Virus record (IMG/VR): IMGVR_UViG_3300028414_000009
Location: 1 to 64,000 of that record
Source of the DNA: a virus
Direction: 5' to 3' (one strand)
Length of the DNA: 64,000 nt
Below are positions 35,696-44,201 of the stretch, one piece after another; the stretch's first letter is position 1; the number at the start of each line of letters is the position of its first letter. The notes beneath the pieces are model-generated. The model made no database searches, was not told the origin of the DNA, and worked only from the letters and a program-made list of their open reading frames with translations. The translations under genes and the position numbers were made by a program.

Positions 35696-36952
35696 TTAAT
35701 CGTTTATATTACCAAGGGATTGGGCTGCTGCATCGTTTAGTGCAGCTCCTACTGTCGCACTAGTATCTACATTAAATACATTCTCTGCGATGTTAGAACC
35801 AATATTATCTACTCCATCAGAAACACCTCGTAAGGCGTCTTGATATATGTTTTCAAAATTAGGAACTCTACCTCTAATACCGTCCCTTGCACCTTGAACT
35901 AATTCATCTTTCTTTTCTCTTGCTAATCTGTTCAGGTCGTTTAAACCTCTTTCTCCTATTTCTTTAAGTTTAGCTAGCGCCTTATCTTTTAAAAGACCTA
36001 ATATCCCATCAGCTTCATAATTTTCAGAATCATGTGCTGGGGATAATGCGTTAGGTATAGTATCAGAAACAATTCCATTTAATACTCTTGCATCCATACT
36101 ATCTACAACTTCATATTGCATTTCAATAGTTTGTCTAGCCTGTTCGCCTGGATTTTTAGTAAGATCTCCAAATATTTCAGAACCTGTGTTTAAGGCAAAT
36201 TCACATTCACCGAATCTAAACATAAAGAAGGGTCTATTGTCAGATCCTGATATACCTTTGTTTGAATTATCAACTCCTAGGCTTGGTTTCATATTTCCAG
36301 GAAAACCCTTAATAGCAGCCAAGTCTATCTTTTTAGGAACCCCTGATAATGTAATTTTAGACATGTTTTGGATCTTTCTAACCTCAGTAACATATACTAT
36401 CATTGAAAACTTTCTTAAATTTTCAGGTAAAATCCAATTCCATTTAACTTCGTCAAACACTGCTTTTCTATAAAGGTGCATAAGACCAGAAACTCTAAGG
36501 TTAATAGATTCTAAACAGCTTAGTGTTAACTTAGCATCATCGCCTCCGTAATATGGAGTAGTAGGATTAAAATTTGTAATTGCTCTATCAACACCCTGTA
36601 ATCCTTGGAAAAACCACGGTGTATTTCTATTTATGTCTAGTAATGCCTTTTTAAATTTAACTAGAGCATCTAATCTTTCTTCATAGAATTTAGTTGATCC
36701 CGCAGAAGCACTTGAACTAAGTGCAGATAATCTATTAGTGTCTTTGCTACTTTTTTTAGCTGACTCCGGCGGCTTTTTTGTAGCTCCTAATTGATTAACG
36801 TAGAATTCTTCGGCCGCTCCAGATAATAGAGGCGAATTAGTATGATCGCTTACGTTAAATAATATAACAAACGATAAAAAAGTCGGATCCTGATATGGCG
36901 ACTGTGCTAATTTACCTTTTTGAAAATCTAATTTACTTTTAAAATCTGACAT
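35696..36952 (-). CDS. Probable baseplate tail-tube junction protein
   Basis: 418 residues. The middle (about 170-290) carries strand patterns typical of tail-tube-fold proteins: FSMIVYVTEVRKIQN and FRFGECEFALNTGSEIFG, then ARQTIEMQYEVVDS. The C-terminal third is a long charged helix (LKDKALAKLKEIGERGLNDL and following) ending in Ala/Asn-rich sequence. T4 gp48 and gp54 have the same fold and cap the hub so that the tube can start. The gene lies between the gp27-like hub and the gp5-like spike, which fits. Which of gp48 or gp54 it matches cannot be told. Confidence 0.45.
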   Translation of the reverse strand: MSDFKSKLDFQKGKLAQSPYQDPTFLSFVILFNVSDHTNSPLLSGAAEEFYVNQLGATKKPPESAKKSSKDTNRLSALSSSASAGSTKFYEERLDALVKFKKALLDINRNTPWFFQGLQGVDRAITNFNPTTPYYGGDDAKLTLSCLESINLRVSGLMHLYRKAVFDEVKWNWILPENLRKFSMIVYVTEVRKIQNMSKITLSGVPKKIDLAAIKGFPGNMKPSLGVDNSNKGISGSDNRPFFMFRFGECEFALNTGSEIFGDLTKNPGEQARQTIEMQYEVVDSMDARVLNGIVSDTIPNALSPAHDSENYEADGILGLLKDKALAKLKEIGERGLNDLNRLAREKKDELVQGARDGIRGRVPNFENIYQDALRGVSDGVDNIGSNIAENVFNVDTSATVGAALNDAAAQSLGNIND

Positions 36953-36983
36953 ATAGTATATATTATTATTTGATAGGGTTTAA

Positions 36984-38462
36984 TTATCCTTTAACGTTAT
37001 TTAATCTACTCGGCCATTCTCTTCTTAATAGAGTAAGTTTTTGAATAATTCCAGTAGACTCCTTATATATGTATTTAATTCCACCTATTACATAATAACC
37101 TGTTAAAAATTCATCTTTAACCTGATCTGCGTTTAAATCATTTACGCTTTCAACTTCTTCTTCATTTTCTGTTTCAAATCCCTTTTCATCTTTATCGCCA
37201 CCTATACCCTGCTGTGCAGTCATTTGTGTAAACCCACTTTTTAATATTTGAATAGGTATTTTTTGCCACAAATGAATTCCAGGATTAAATGTCTTTAAGG
37301 TTATTTCTAACTGCATTTTATTCATTTCATCTAAATTCTGTTGATTGCTTAATGCGGCAAATGAATAGTTAAGATGTACATTTGGCATATCATCTGATTG
37401 AATAGGGAGCCTTCCCATGTATTTTGATTTTACCTCTTTAGTATATCTGTCTTCATCTCTTCTTCCCTTTAGCGGCTCCTCAATGTCCTTCATACTATCA
37501 CTAGCGAGTGGTTCTATTTCATGAGCAACAACACCAACAGAGTCGTTCTCAAAATATATCATTTTTCTTTTATAGCCGTTCTTTTTAGAAAGTCCGCCTG
37601 AATTGTTAACTAAGTTATAGCTTTGTATGAATGAATTAGTAGAATTCATAGACGAAGCGTTAGTTAGCATGTTAGGTATTCCTATTGCGTTTGAAGTCTG
37701 TTCTTCTCCATCTTCATCGAAATCTATTTCAAAGTTAATAAGTGTTTCATCCATTCCATCTTCTGAATTTAAAAGAGCATTAATATCTACGAAACATATA
37801 TTATAATAAGGATCGATACAATATGTCTGAAAACTATCTTCACCGACATATGAATGTTCCACTAAATTATTTAAAAATTCTATATTAGGTTGACATGCAT
37901 TAAGTGCTTTCATTGCGTCATCCGATGAATCAATGTTAGTTGCTAATCCTAGTTTTAAATTATTAGCAAATTCTTCTATCTGTTCTCTAGATGTTCCTTC
38001 ATACGAAGCACATCCTTCTGAATATAATGTAGGTACTTTCATCGTACCCTGTATAGAAAATTTAGTGCCACTAGTGGCTTTTTTCAAATCGCCAGTAGCA
38101 GGGCCTCCTATTTCATCTATATCAAAATCTATTCTAATATCTTTAAAAGTGTCTTGTTGTCTTGCTGCAATTCTAACTGAAACGACATCACCATCTCTTG
38201 GAATTTGATCCGCATCAAAGGTTCCTCTAGTGTCTATTATAGTTAGGGCTAATTTAGGAATTTTAGTACTACAATCAATTTCAAATCTCTTAACATCTTG
38301 TCCCGTAAATGAAGCTCCATTAATAACTACCATTGGAATAGGACCTCCTATTTCATGGCTCATTTTCTGTCCACCCTCATCTTCACCATGTGCATCAAAC
38401 TTTATTGTGTCTAATTCCAATGAGTGTTCTATTACATTTAGAATGTGATTATCTATCGGCAT
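36984..38462 (-). CDS. Baseplate hub protein, gp27-like
   Basis: 492 residues (T4 gp27 is 391). gp27/gpD proteins form the torus that holds the spike and the tube start. Here an N-terminal half has tube-like strands (VKRFEIDCSTKIPKLALTII followed by D-T-R-G), then FSIQGTMKVPTLYSEGCASY, a typical gpD segment where the domain-2 helix follows (TSREQIEEFANNLKLGL), and SFQTYCIDPYYNICFVDINA, matching the late-control/gp27 motif where a predicted strand is followed by hydrophobic residues. A conserved-looking C-terminal portion has YYVIGGIKYIYKE. The spike and junction genes follow immediately. Confidence is moderate to good. Confidence 0.6.
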   Translation of the reverse strand: MPIDNHILNVIEHSLELDTIKFDAHGEDEGGQKMSHEIGGPIPMVVINGASFTGQDVKRFEIDCSTKIPKLALTIIDTRGTFDADQIPRDGDVVSVRIAARQQDTFKDIRIDFDIDEIGGPATGDLKKATSGTKFSIQGTMKVPTLYSEGCASYEGTSREQIEEFANNLKLGLATNIDSSDDAMKALNACQPNIEFLNNLVEHSYVGEDSFQTYCIDPYYNICFVDINALLNSEDGMDETLINFEIDFDEDGEEQTSNAIGIPNMLTNASSMNSTNSFIQSYNLVNNSGGLSKKNGYKRKMIYFENDSVGVVAHEIEPLASDSMKDIEEPLKGRRDEDRYTKEVKSKYMGRLPIQSDDMPNVHLNYSFAALSNQQNLDEMNKMQLEITLKTFNPGIHLWQKIPIQILKSGFTQMTAQQGIGGDKDEKGFETENEEEVESVNDLNADQVKDEFLTGYYVIGGIKYIYKESTGIIQKLTLLRREWPSRLNNVKG

Positions 38463-38473
38463 TTATTTTAGTT

Positions 38474-38899
38474 TTAATATGTGGGTTTGTTAATGATCTT
38501 CTTTTTAACGAGGATATCTACAAAATCTCTAAAGTCCATTCCTACCTTAGCTCCTTTAACGTCTTTATCACCTTCAACGAATACGCCACCATCAAAATAG
38601 TAACTCTTTCCATTATCGGCTGCTACTTTAATTAAAGTACCTAACATAACCTTTCCAGGAACTCTTACCTTAGAACCATGTAAAGCTTTTACGGAATCTT
38701 TGTTCCATTTGCTTAAATACATTTCTTCTCCAGTTGTACTTCCACCAGCTACCATTCCACCGGCTGCCGTTAATGCTTCACCTTCGGGTGTGTCTCTTTC
38801 AGCATAAAGAACTGCGATGATTTCTTTTGCTAGATCTTGGTCTCTTCCGACCTTTAATCCCTCGTTAAGGAACTGTTCAAATAATTGTACGTGTTTCAT
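38474..38899 (-). CDS. Hypothetical protein with capsid-targeting-like N-terminus
   Basis: 141 residues, opening MKHVQLFEQFLNEGLK, the clearest of seven related N-termini in the window. FLNE|G looks like the LxE cleavage site used by T4 prohead protease. The rest is small and beta-prone (VRVPGKVMLGTLIKVAADNG; YYFDGGVFVEGD), with an Ala/Gly stretch AAGGMVAGG at about 45-53. It sits between the hub gene and the LysM gene, so it is made with tail proteins. If the tag is functional, the protein is carried in the capsid; no enzymatic motif was seen. Confidence 0.6.
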   Translation of the reverse strand: MKHVQLFEQFLNEGLKVGRDQDLAKEIIAVLYAERDTPEGEALTAAGGMVAGGSTTGEEMYLSKWNKDSVKALHGSKVRVPGKVMLGTLIKVAADNGKSYYFDGGVFVEGDKDVKGAKVGMDFRDFVDILVKKKIINKPTY

Positions 38900-38922
38900 A
38901 ATTGTTTTTATTTATTTTATTC

Positions 38923-39399
38923 TTAGATTTTAACTTGTCCGTTACTGACGTCGATATTTGTTTCGCCAGATCTTAAAATATTTGGAGGTAATATTTCTTT
39001 ATTATATTTTTTAGATAGATACTCAATTCTATTAGCATCCTTAACTGGTAGTCTTTTTGTATTAATAAACTGTTCTCTAATAGGATTTTTATAAGTAGCA
39101 TTAAGCATTAATTTCCATTTCTTCTTTCCAGAATCTTGATTAGGAATTAGTAATACATCACCTTCTTTGATAGAAAATGGATTTGAAATTCCATTAAATT
39201 TTAAAATATCATCAGTACGATCATGTGTTCCGTATTCTGACAAAGATATTAGATCTATTCTACCCGTTTCGTCAGCTTCTACAATATGTATTGATTGTAC
39301 TGCGCTTTCCGTCATGTCTAGAAAAACAAACGATGGAGAAGCCATTGTTAGTTTATCCTCAGATAATTTCTTATTATCTATACTATATAGTTTTATCAT
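38923..39399 (-). CDS. LysM-containing baseplate protein, gp53-like
   Basis: 158 residues (T4 gp53 is 196). Residues about 50-92 fit a LysM-like fold: ISLSEYGTHDRTDDILKFNG then NPFSIKEGDVLLIPNQ, with the usual N.I......G..L.IP end. LysM folds bind peptidoglycan, and T4 gp53, which clamps wedges together, has one. The C-terminal 50 residues are basic and polar. It overlaps the next upstream gene by 1 nt (TAATG). The call as gp53 counterpart rests on the LysM pattern and hub location, so is moderate; a gpX-like hub protein is the alternative. Confidence 0.55.
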   Translation of the reverse strand: MIKLYSIDNKKLSEDKLTMASPSFVFLDMTESAVQSIHIVEADETGRIDLISLSEYGTHDRTDDILKFNGISNPFSIKEGDVLLIPNQDSGKKKWKLMLNATYKNPIREQFINTKRLPVKDANRIEYLSKKYNKEILPPNILRSGETNIDVSNGQVKI

Positions 39400-41162
39400 T
39401 ATCCGTTAGCTATTTTTCTAAATTCTCTATTGAGAGCCTTTCTCTTATCTTTACCACCGTAGGCTGTTTCAATATAAGTTTGATTAACATCAACTCCTTC
39501 TTCAGGCTGTAAATAAAATCTACCTCTACCCATATTAAACATAGATTCAATATCCAGTTTATCTCTAGCTCTACCAGGCTTAAGAGTTATTTCTACTGTC
39601 ATTCTTTCTGGAAAATCTTGTACACCCATACCTCCTTCAAAGGTAACGTTAGTTTCTCTACATGTTAAATTACCTACCATCATTATAGGATTTAAAGGAT
39701 TACCAACCGTAAGGTGCCATGAACCCGTAGGATCACCTGTTAATAAAGATGCTGCCGCCTGTCCACCTCCTGGAGAATTAAACATTTTCATTAAAGTACC
39801 TCCTAATATATTATTTAAGAATTTAGAATCACCTTTACCAGACATCGCGTTTCCTATATCTTTGGCAACTCCTTTAAACATGTCTCCTAAACCAGATGCA
39901 ACGCTTTTAATAAATCCACTATAATTACCCGATTTAATTAAACTAAGATCACCCAATGGTTTACCAGCTGATCCGTTTCCTACATATCTAACTGATCCTC
40001 CCCAGAAAGGAGCCTGACTGGAAGTTAGTACCATTATGTTTGCTAACTGATCTAGCATTAAAACCTTAGGATTTGCTCCACCAAAGGATCTTAATTCATA
40101 TTCAAATTTAAGTTTAAATTCTTGATTAAAAGTTAAACCTTGATCTCTAAAAGATACATCTTTAATTACATTCACCGGACCGAATATATGATTAGGATAT
40201 GTAGTTGCTTGTGCATCATATCCACTTCCTCCGTTTTTTCTTCTTTGTGCCGTTACACCATCTACACCTGCCGCTGCATTAGCCGCTGCAGTACCTATTA
40301 CACTAGAATCTAAGAATTGTCCAAATGCACCTCTTCTGCTTGAGTTATTAGATTGTACAGTTTGCACTGAAGCTGATTCATCTTTCCAATTATATCCATG
40401 TGACCAATTAAGAATTGAGGACATACTATTACCTGTAACTTCACTCATCCATGTTACTGCTCTTGCAATATCGGGTTGATCTGTTTCACGCACTTTACCA
40501 TCTTTATCAATGTCCATTGGTGTAATAATATCATCCTGTACTGGATATGGAAATCTTCTTAAAGTTAGTAGATAATTATTAGGTATTTTACCATTATATC
40601 TACACATTGCAAAGTCGGCGTAATTATACATATATCCATATCCACTTGAACCGGCTGCATTATTTTTAGTAACTTCTACTATTTTAGAAACAGTAGGATT
40701 ATCTAATGTTCTCTCGTCTATTTTATTATATTCAATAGAGTCTACTCCTTTAGACTTAGCAGCTCCACCTGGTGTAAAGAAACTACCTCTATAATTTACT
40801 AGAGTATATTTATTAAAAGTAGAATATGCATGTACACCATCCGTTATTTTTTCTTTAGTGTCTTTTCCATCCTTTCCTCTTTTATAATATATTACTGAGT
40901 CAGCCTCTTGTGTATAATATTGTGATTTTCCACCAGGAGCAACGTTACTTAAAGGCTCACCCACTAAAAGAGCTCTACTTCTTGTGTTAGGGTTATCAAA
41001 CGTTCCGAGCAGTGTATTCTGAGGATCTACATTCGCAGAACGAGCACCCTTTCCGTCTGGGCTTGACAAATTAAAGAAGTTATCTACTTTATCTCCAAAT
41101 CCTGAAACTGATGATTTTAAACTGGAAGCGGCTCCCGCTGATACTAATCCAAATAATGGCAT
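39399..41162 (-). CDS. Probable baseplate tube-cap/virion protein, gp48-like in fold
   Basis: 587 residues. The last 150 residues contain tail-tube-fold-like strands: MMVGNLTCRETNVTFEGGMG then FPERMTVEITLKPGRARD, and a closing GRGRFYLQPEEG. Upstream, ISFRDQ-like strands (FNQEFKLKFEYELRSFGG) and a hydrophobic LMLDQLANIMVLTSSQAPFW also appear. An N-terminal hydrophobic stretch MPLFGLVSAGAASSL is too short and polar to be a membrane anchor. It is longer than T4 gp48 (364). The call is based on fold-like patterns and on position directly upstream of the LysM/hub group. A TATATATT near-octamer lies 28 nt before the ATG. Confidence 0.45.
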   Translation of the reverse strand: MPLFGLVSAGAASSLKSSVSGFGDKVDNFFNLSSPDGKGARSANVDPQNTLLGTFDNPNTRSRALLVGEPLSNVAPGGKSQYYTQEADSVIYYKRGKDGKDTKEKITDGVHAYSTFNKYTLVNYRGSFFTPGGAAKSKGVDSIEYNKIDERTLDNPTVSKIVEVTKNNAAGSSGYGYMYNYADFAMCRYNGKIPNNYLLTLRRFPYPVQDDIITPMDIDKDGKVRETDQPDIARAVTWMSEVTGNSMSSILNWSHGYNWKDESASVQTVQSNNSSRRGAFGQFLDSSVIGTAAANAAAGVDGVTAQRRKNGGSGYDAQATTYPNHIFGPVNVIKDVSFRDQGLTFNQEFKLKFEYELRSFGGANPKVLMLDQLANIMVLTSSQAPFWGGSVRYVGNGSAGKPLGDLSLIKSGNYSGFIKSVASGLGDMFKGVAKDIGNAMSGKGDSKFLNNILGGTLMKMFNSPGGGQAAASLLTGDPTGSWHLTVGNPLNPIMMVGNLTCRETNVTFEGGMGVQDFPERMTVEITLKPGRARDKLDIESMFNMGRGRFYLQPEEGVDVNQTYIETAYGGKDKRKALNREFRKIANG

Positions 41163-41197
41163 ATTGTAATATTATGTTTTTACTAGGTTTTATATAT

Positions 41198-41788
41198 TCA
41201 CAATTCTATGTCATCCAGATCGTCTGACTGTGGTCTATATAAAAGCTTATCATAATATTTATCCGTCTTTGGTTCTCTATCTCCTAAAAACTTCTTGAGA
41301 TGGGCAGCATATACTCCCCTGGATTGATAATAATATTTGCCAGAAGAATATACACTTCTGCTTGAGAGTTCAAATATATCTTTAAAATTCTTTTCGATTA
41401 AGAAATCTTGTATATTATTAAATAGATCTATTACCTCTGTCTTGGTTTTAACACACATTACAGAATCAACTGAGATCATATAAGATTCCCATTTAGAATC
41501 TATTTGATTCTGAAAATCTTTCATAGATTTATAGTTCTTTCTAGTAAGACCGAATGTTGTAGTTCTATTATTAAAGTCTTTTGAAAACTTCATACCGAAG
41601 AGATATCTTTTTAAGAAATCTATGTTGTCATGAAACTTAGTAATTCTTATTTGATACCTTGGCATATCCTCGTCGAACTTAACGTCATGAATTATTCCAT
41701 AAACGGGAAATACAATGTGAGAATGTCTAGTGTTGGATATAAGGGCATGTATTCTTTCACCCTTTGAAAATAACTTATGCCTTATCAT
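41198..41788 (-). CDS. Hypothetical protein at the start of the hub region
   Basis: 196 residues, not recognised. It is basic, with a beta-like first half (ERIHALISNTRHSHIVFPVY and MPRYQIRITKFHD) and a helical second half (VIDLFNNIQDFLIEKNFKDI) ending with an acidic tail. The N-terminal 60 residues could bind nucleic acid or act in assembly, but nothing specific is seen. It overlaps the upstream gene by 1 nt (TAATG). Confidence 0.55.
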   Translation of the reverse strand: MIRHKLFSKGERIHALISNTRHSHIVFPVYGIIHDVKFDEDMPRYQIRITKFHDNIDFLKRYLFGMKFSKDFNNRTTTFGLTRKNYKSMKDFQNQIDSKWESYMISVDSVMCVKTKTEVIDLFNNIQDFLIEKNFKDIFELSSRSVYSSGKYYYQSRGVYAAHLKKFLGDREPKTDKYYDKLLYRPQSDDLDDIEL

Positions 41789-42189
41789 TATAGATCGATT
41801 ATCTTGACGCTTTCGAATCTTTTAAGAACGCCTTTAGGATAATCATCTCTGTTAATGACTGTTAAGTTTAGTGATGCATCAGGTTCTATTGTTTCTTTTA
41901 AAAATAATTTAAAGTTGTCAATAGTTTCTGCATCTAAATTTTTAAATAAGTAAATGATTTTTTCTAAGTCGGCATTCTTATTTAGAACATTAATGAAAGA
42001 ATCTCTTATTGCAAGACCAATTACAGAGCGATGTGGTTCAGTGTCATAGGGATCTGATTTAACTAGCTTATTTCTAATGCTATAGAAATCTATAACCGTT
42101 TCTCCTGGGTTGTTTCTACAGAATTTATTAAATTCCTTTCTACTATTACACCATACACATTCTATTGTAATTTCAGTCGTTGTTGTCAT
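41788..42189 (-). CDS. Hypothetical protein with an N-terminal CxxC
   Basis: 133 residues. ITIECVWCNSRKEF near the N-terminus contains one CxxC pair and a third Cys at FCRNN; a full zinc site is not evident. The rest alternates strands and helices (IIYLFKNLDAETIDNFKLFL, then LNLTVINRDDYPKG), in an arrangement somewhat like a small P-loop-type fold but without a P-loop. It is coupled by overlaps on both sides (4-nt ATGA upstream, 1-nt downstream). No family recognised. Confidence 0.5.
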   Translation of the reverse strand: MTTTTEITIECVWCNSRKEFNKFCRNNPGETVIDFYSIRNKLVKSDPYDTEPHRSVIGLAIRDSFINVLNKNADLEKIIYLFKNLDAETIDNFKLFLKETIEPDASLNLTVINRDDYPKGVLKRFESVKIIDL

Positions 42190-42500
42190 CTTATCAATTT
42201 CTCCAATTCTTTAATTTTAGTTTGTAAAGTTTGGATTTTATGTTTTGTTTCGATGGTAGAGGGACTGTAATTAGTTCCCCATTCAGTGACCACCTTTATT
42301 TGATTAGATTGTTTTGAATTACCAAAATCTAATCCGACATCGATACAGATATCTCTGATAAAATTTAATCTATCATCGATACCTTTATCAAAATCATAGA
42401 CAATAACTGACTCGTATTTCTCACCAGCCGCATTGATGTTATCATCTGTTACGGTTTTAATTACACCGTTATCTGCTATCTTAAGAGTTATCTCCTGCAT
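42186..42500 (-). CDS. Small hypothetical protein
   Basis: 104 residues with a beta-rich first half (MQEITLKIADNGVIKTVTDD; VIVYDFDKGID) and a C-terminal heptad helix (KIQTLQTKIKELEKLI) that may dimerise. It overlaps the upstream gene by 20 nt and the downstream one by 4 nt. It belongs to the chain of small genes between hub proteins and dCMP deaminase, where T4-like phages often carry hub chaperones, but no match is claimed. Confidence 0.5.
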   Translation of the reverse strand: MQEITLKIADNGVIKTVTDDNINAAGEKYESVIVYDFDKGIDDRLNFIRDICIDVGLDFGNSKQSNQIKVVTEWGTNYSPSTIETKHKIQTLQTKIKELEKLIR

Positions 42501-42867
42501 TTAGTCTTTCTTCTAGGGATTGTTGAACTTTCTTGTATATTTTCCTAGCCGCTTTTCTATCAGCTCTATAAGTTTCTTTATCTTTGATTGTAGTCATTGC
42601 GAAGGCTTCTTCTAATAAATCAATCTCTTCTTTATTATAACCCACCTTAGTCCATGTTTCCTTTAATGAATTAAGCTTTGAACCTAACTGCTCTTCAATT
42701 TGGTCATTGACTTTTTTCTCATGAGCCTCTTGGAATTGTTTTCCTTCCTCCTGTTTCATGGCGTACCACGCTATTCCTTTTTCAGAGAATCTTCCCCATT
42801 CGTTTTTAGCTTTTAATAACCCAGCTCTTTTATAGGTGTCTCTTCTGTATTTTCTTGCTTGACTCAT
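42481..42867 (-). CDS. Small charged helical hypothetical protein
   Basis: 128 residues, almost wholly helical and highly charged (QARKYRRDTYKRAGLLKAKN at the start, KAARKIYKKVQQSLEERLNA at the end). No Cys, no membrane segment. Charged helical proteins of this size act as tail-assembly chaperones or nucleic-acid binders in phages, but nothing here decides between them. Overlaps: 4 nt with the upstream gene, 20 nt with the downstream. Confidence 0.5.
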   Translation of the reverse strand: MSQARKYRRDTYKRAGLLKAKNEWGRFSEKGIAWYAMKQEEGKQFQEAHEKKVNDQIEEQLGSKLNSLKETWTKVGYNKEEIDLLEEAFAMTTIKDKETYRADRKAARKIYKKVQQSLEERLNAGDNS

Positions 42868-43382
42868 AGTTTATAATAATTAGTTACAAATTCAGTTATT
42901 TGTTCGTTTAAAAATTCTTGTAGGTTATTTATCTCTATTTGAGAAACAGCTGATTTAGAGATCTCTTCTAAGATTTGTTCTTTTTCTTCTTCAGAGTTTT
43001 CAACTAGCATGTTAAATATTTCTTTCTTAGGAAGATTAATTCCTACGCTTAATTGAAATGATTCGACATTCTTAGCAGATAAAGTTTTAATTAATTGACC
43101 AAGGGGAGAAGTATTTTCTTTAACTTCTACCTTTTTTTCAATTTCTTTAACGGGAGCTTTTTTAGGCGTAGGTGTAGTTCCTACAAGCTCGACTCCAGGA
43201 AATGGTAATCCTTCAGTAGTTATTAGTTCTAAAAACTCAGGTAATACTTTGTTGAATATTTTAGATCCATCTTTAAAGTAAGTAAATTCAGAATCTTTAG
43301 ATTCTACCTCAACCACTTTACCAAAATTATCTCCCTTTTTCCACTGATATTTTACAATATCTTTTTCTTCAGTTGTTTGCAT
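42864..43382 (-). CDS. Hypothetical acidic protein with basic linker
   Basis: 172 residues in three parts: an N-terminal beta part (residues 1-65, KYQWKKGDNFGKVVEVESKD), a Pro/Lys/Glu linker (TPTPKKAPVKEIEKKVEVKE), and a C-terminal acidic helical part (EEEKEQILEEISKSAVSQIE to the end). The N-terminal part might be a small binding domain. It is the first gene of the overlapping chain that runs down to 41198. Unknown function. Confidence 0.5.
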   Translation of the reverse strand: MQTTEEKDIVKYQWKKGDNFGKVVEVESKDSEFTYFKDGSKIFNKVLPEFLELITTEGLPFPGVELVGTTPTPKKAPVKEIEKKVEVKENTSPLGQLIKTLSAKNVESFQLSVGINLPKKEIFNMLVENSEEEKEQILEEISKSAVSQIEINNLQEFLNEQITEFVTNYYKL

Positions 43383-43415
43383 GATTTAACCTATTTTATT
43401 ATTATACACCTAAAC

Positions 43416-43631
43416 TTAGAAAAGTTTAAGCTGTGGTATAATATAGAAGGTATTAGATTCTCCTTCTTGATAGAACTTTATAAAGTCGTTTATAAAGGCA
43501 TGGGATGTAGATGGTCCTATCATTGCCTCTGTCTTTTTAATATACCTTCTAAAAAACTCATGGCTTCCATGTTCTTTTAAATAGTCTTCTAGGCGGTTTA
43601 CTTCTGGTAAGTTTATTTTATTAATGCTCAT
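43416..43631 (-). CDS. Small hypothetical protein downstream of dCMP deaminase
   Basis: 71 residues: a helical N-terminal half (VNRLEDYLKEHGSHEFFRRY) and a C-terminal hydrophobic/aromatic part (FINDFIKFYQEGES then YIIPQLKLF). It overlaps the end of the deaminase gene by 11 nt, so is presumably co-translated with it. No family recognised. Confidence 0.5.
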   Translation of the reverse strand: MSINKINLPEVNRLEDYLKEHGSHEFFRRYIKKTEAMIGPSTSHAFINDFIKFYQEGESNTFYIIPQLKLF

Positions 43632-44127
43632 TCCATACGATTACTTGTTCAACAATAATTCCTGCCTTTTTTAATAAAGAAATACCTGACAGATCTCTAT
43701 ATCCTTCACAGTAGAATACTTTTTCTACACCAGCTTGTATAATTAACTTAGCGCATTCAAAGCATGGAGAAGTAGTAGTATATAGGATCGATCCTTTCGA
43801 AGTAAGTGTAGATTTTGAAATCTTCATTAGTGCATTTGATTCTGCATGTAAGACTTCTTGTTTAGTAACTTGTTTAGAACAACAAGTATCTTCACATTCA
43901 TATCCTTTTTCTATTAAAATTTCTTTGTGATCAGGATTATCTATATTTCTAGTTTGAGTTTCTTCACATTGATTATCAAAACCATGTGGAGTTCCATTAT
44001 ATCCAAATGAAACAATCTGCTCGTCTTTAACTACTATACAGCCGACTTTCCTTCTCTCAGCATAACTAAGTTTAGAAATTTGATATGCTATTTGCATGTA
44101 TATTACGTCTACTGAAATTCTTGGCAT
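43621..44127 (-). CDS. cd: Deoxycytidylate (dCMP) deaminase
   Basis: 168 residues. The enzyme converts dCMP to dUMP, feeding thymidylate synthesis for phage DNA. Zinc ligands and the catalytic Glu are present: H94-A-E96 in EVLHAESNAL and P121-C122-F-E-C125 in TTSPCFECAKL. The N-terminal helix and VGCIVVKDEQIVSFGYNGTP match the family; a Cys-rich insert around CEDTCCSKQVTK resembles the extra metal site of T4-type dCMP deaminases, which are regulated by dCTP/dTTP. A terminator lies just upstream, so a promoter is needed in the short leader or readthrough. High confidence. Confidence 0.93.
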   Translation of the reverse strand: MPRISVDVIYMQIAYQISKLSYAERRKVGCIVVKDEQIVSFGYNGTPHGFDNQCEETQTRNIDNPDHKEILIEKGYECEDTCCSKQVTKQEVLHAESNALMKISKSTLTSKGSILYTTTSPCFECAKLIIQAGVEKVFYCEGYRDLSGISLLKKAGIIVEQVIVWNEH

Positions 44128-44140
44128 ATTACTTTATAAA

Positions 44141-44175
44141 TAAAAAGGGTCCATGTATTATACATGAACCCTTTA
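44141..44175 (-). terminator. Rho-independent terminator after the Glu-rich gene
   Basis: Hairpin AAAGGGT-x-CATGTA paired with TACATG-x-ACCCTTT (44144-44157 with 44161-44174; one mismatch, 3-nt loop), followed on the minus strand by TTTT. It lies between the Glu-rich gene and the deaminase gene and could also act in the other direction. Confidence 0.8.
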
Positions 44176-44201
44176 AAAAGTTTATATTGTTAATTTTAAT
44201 A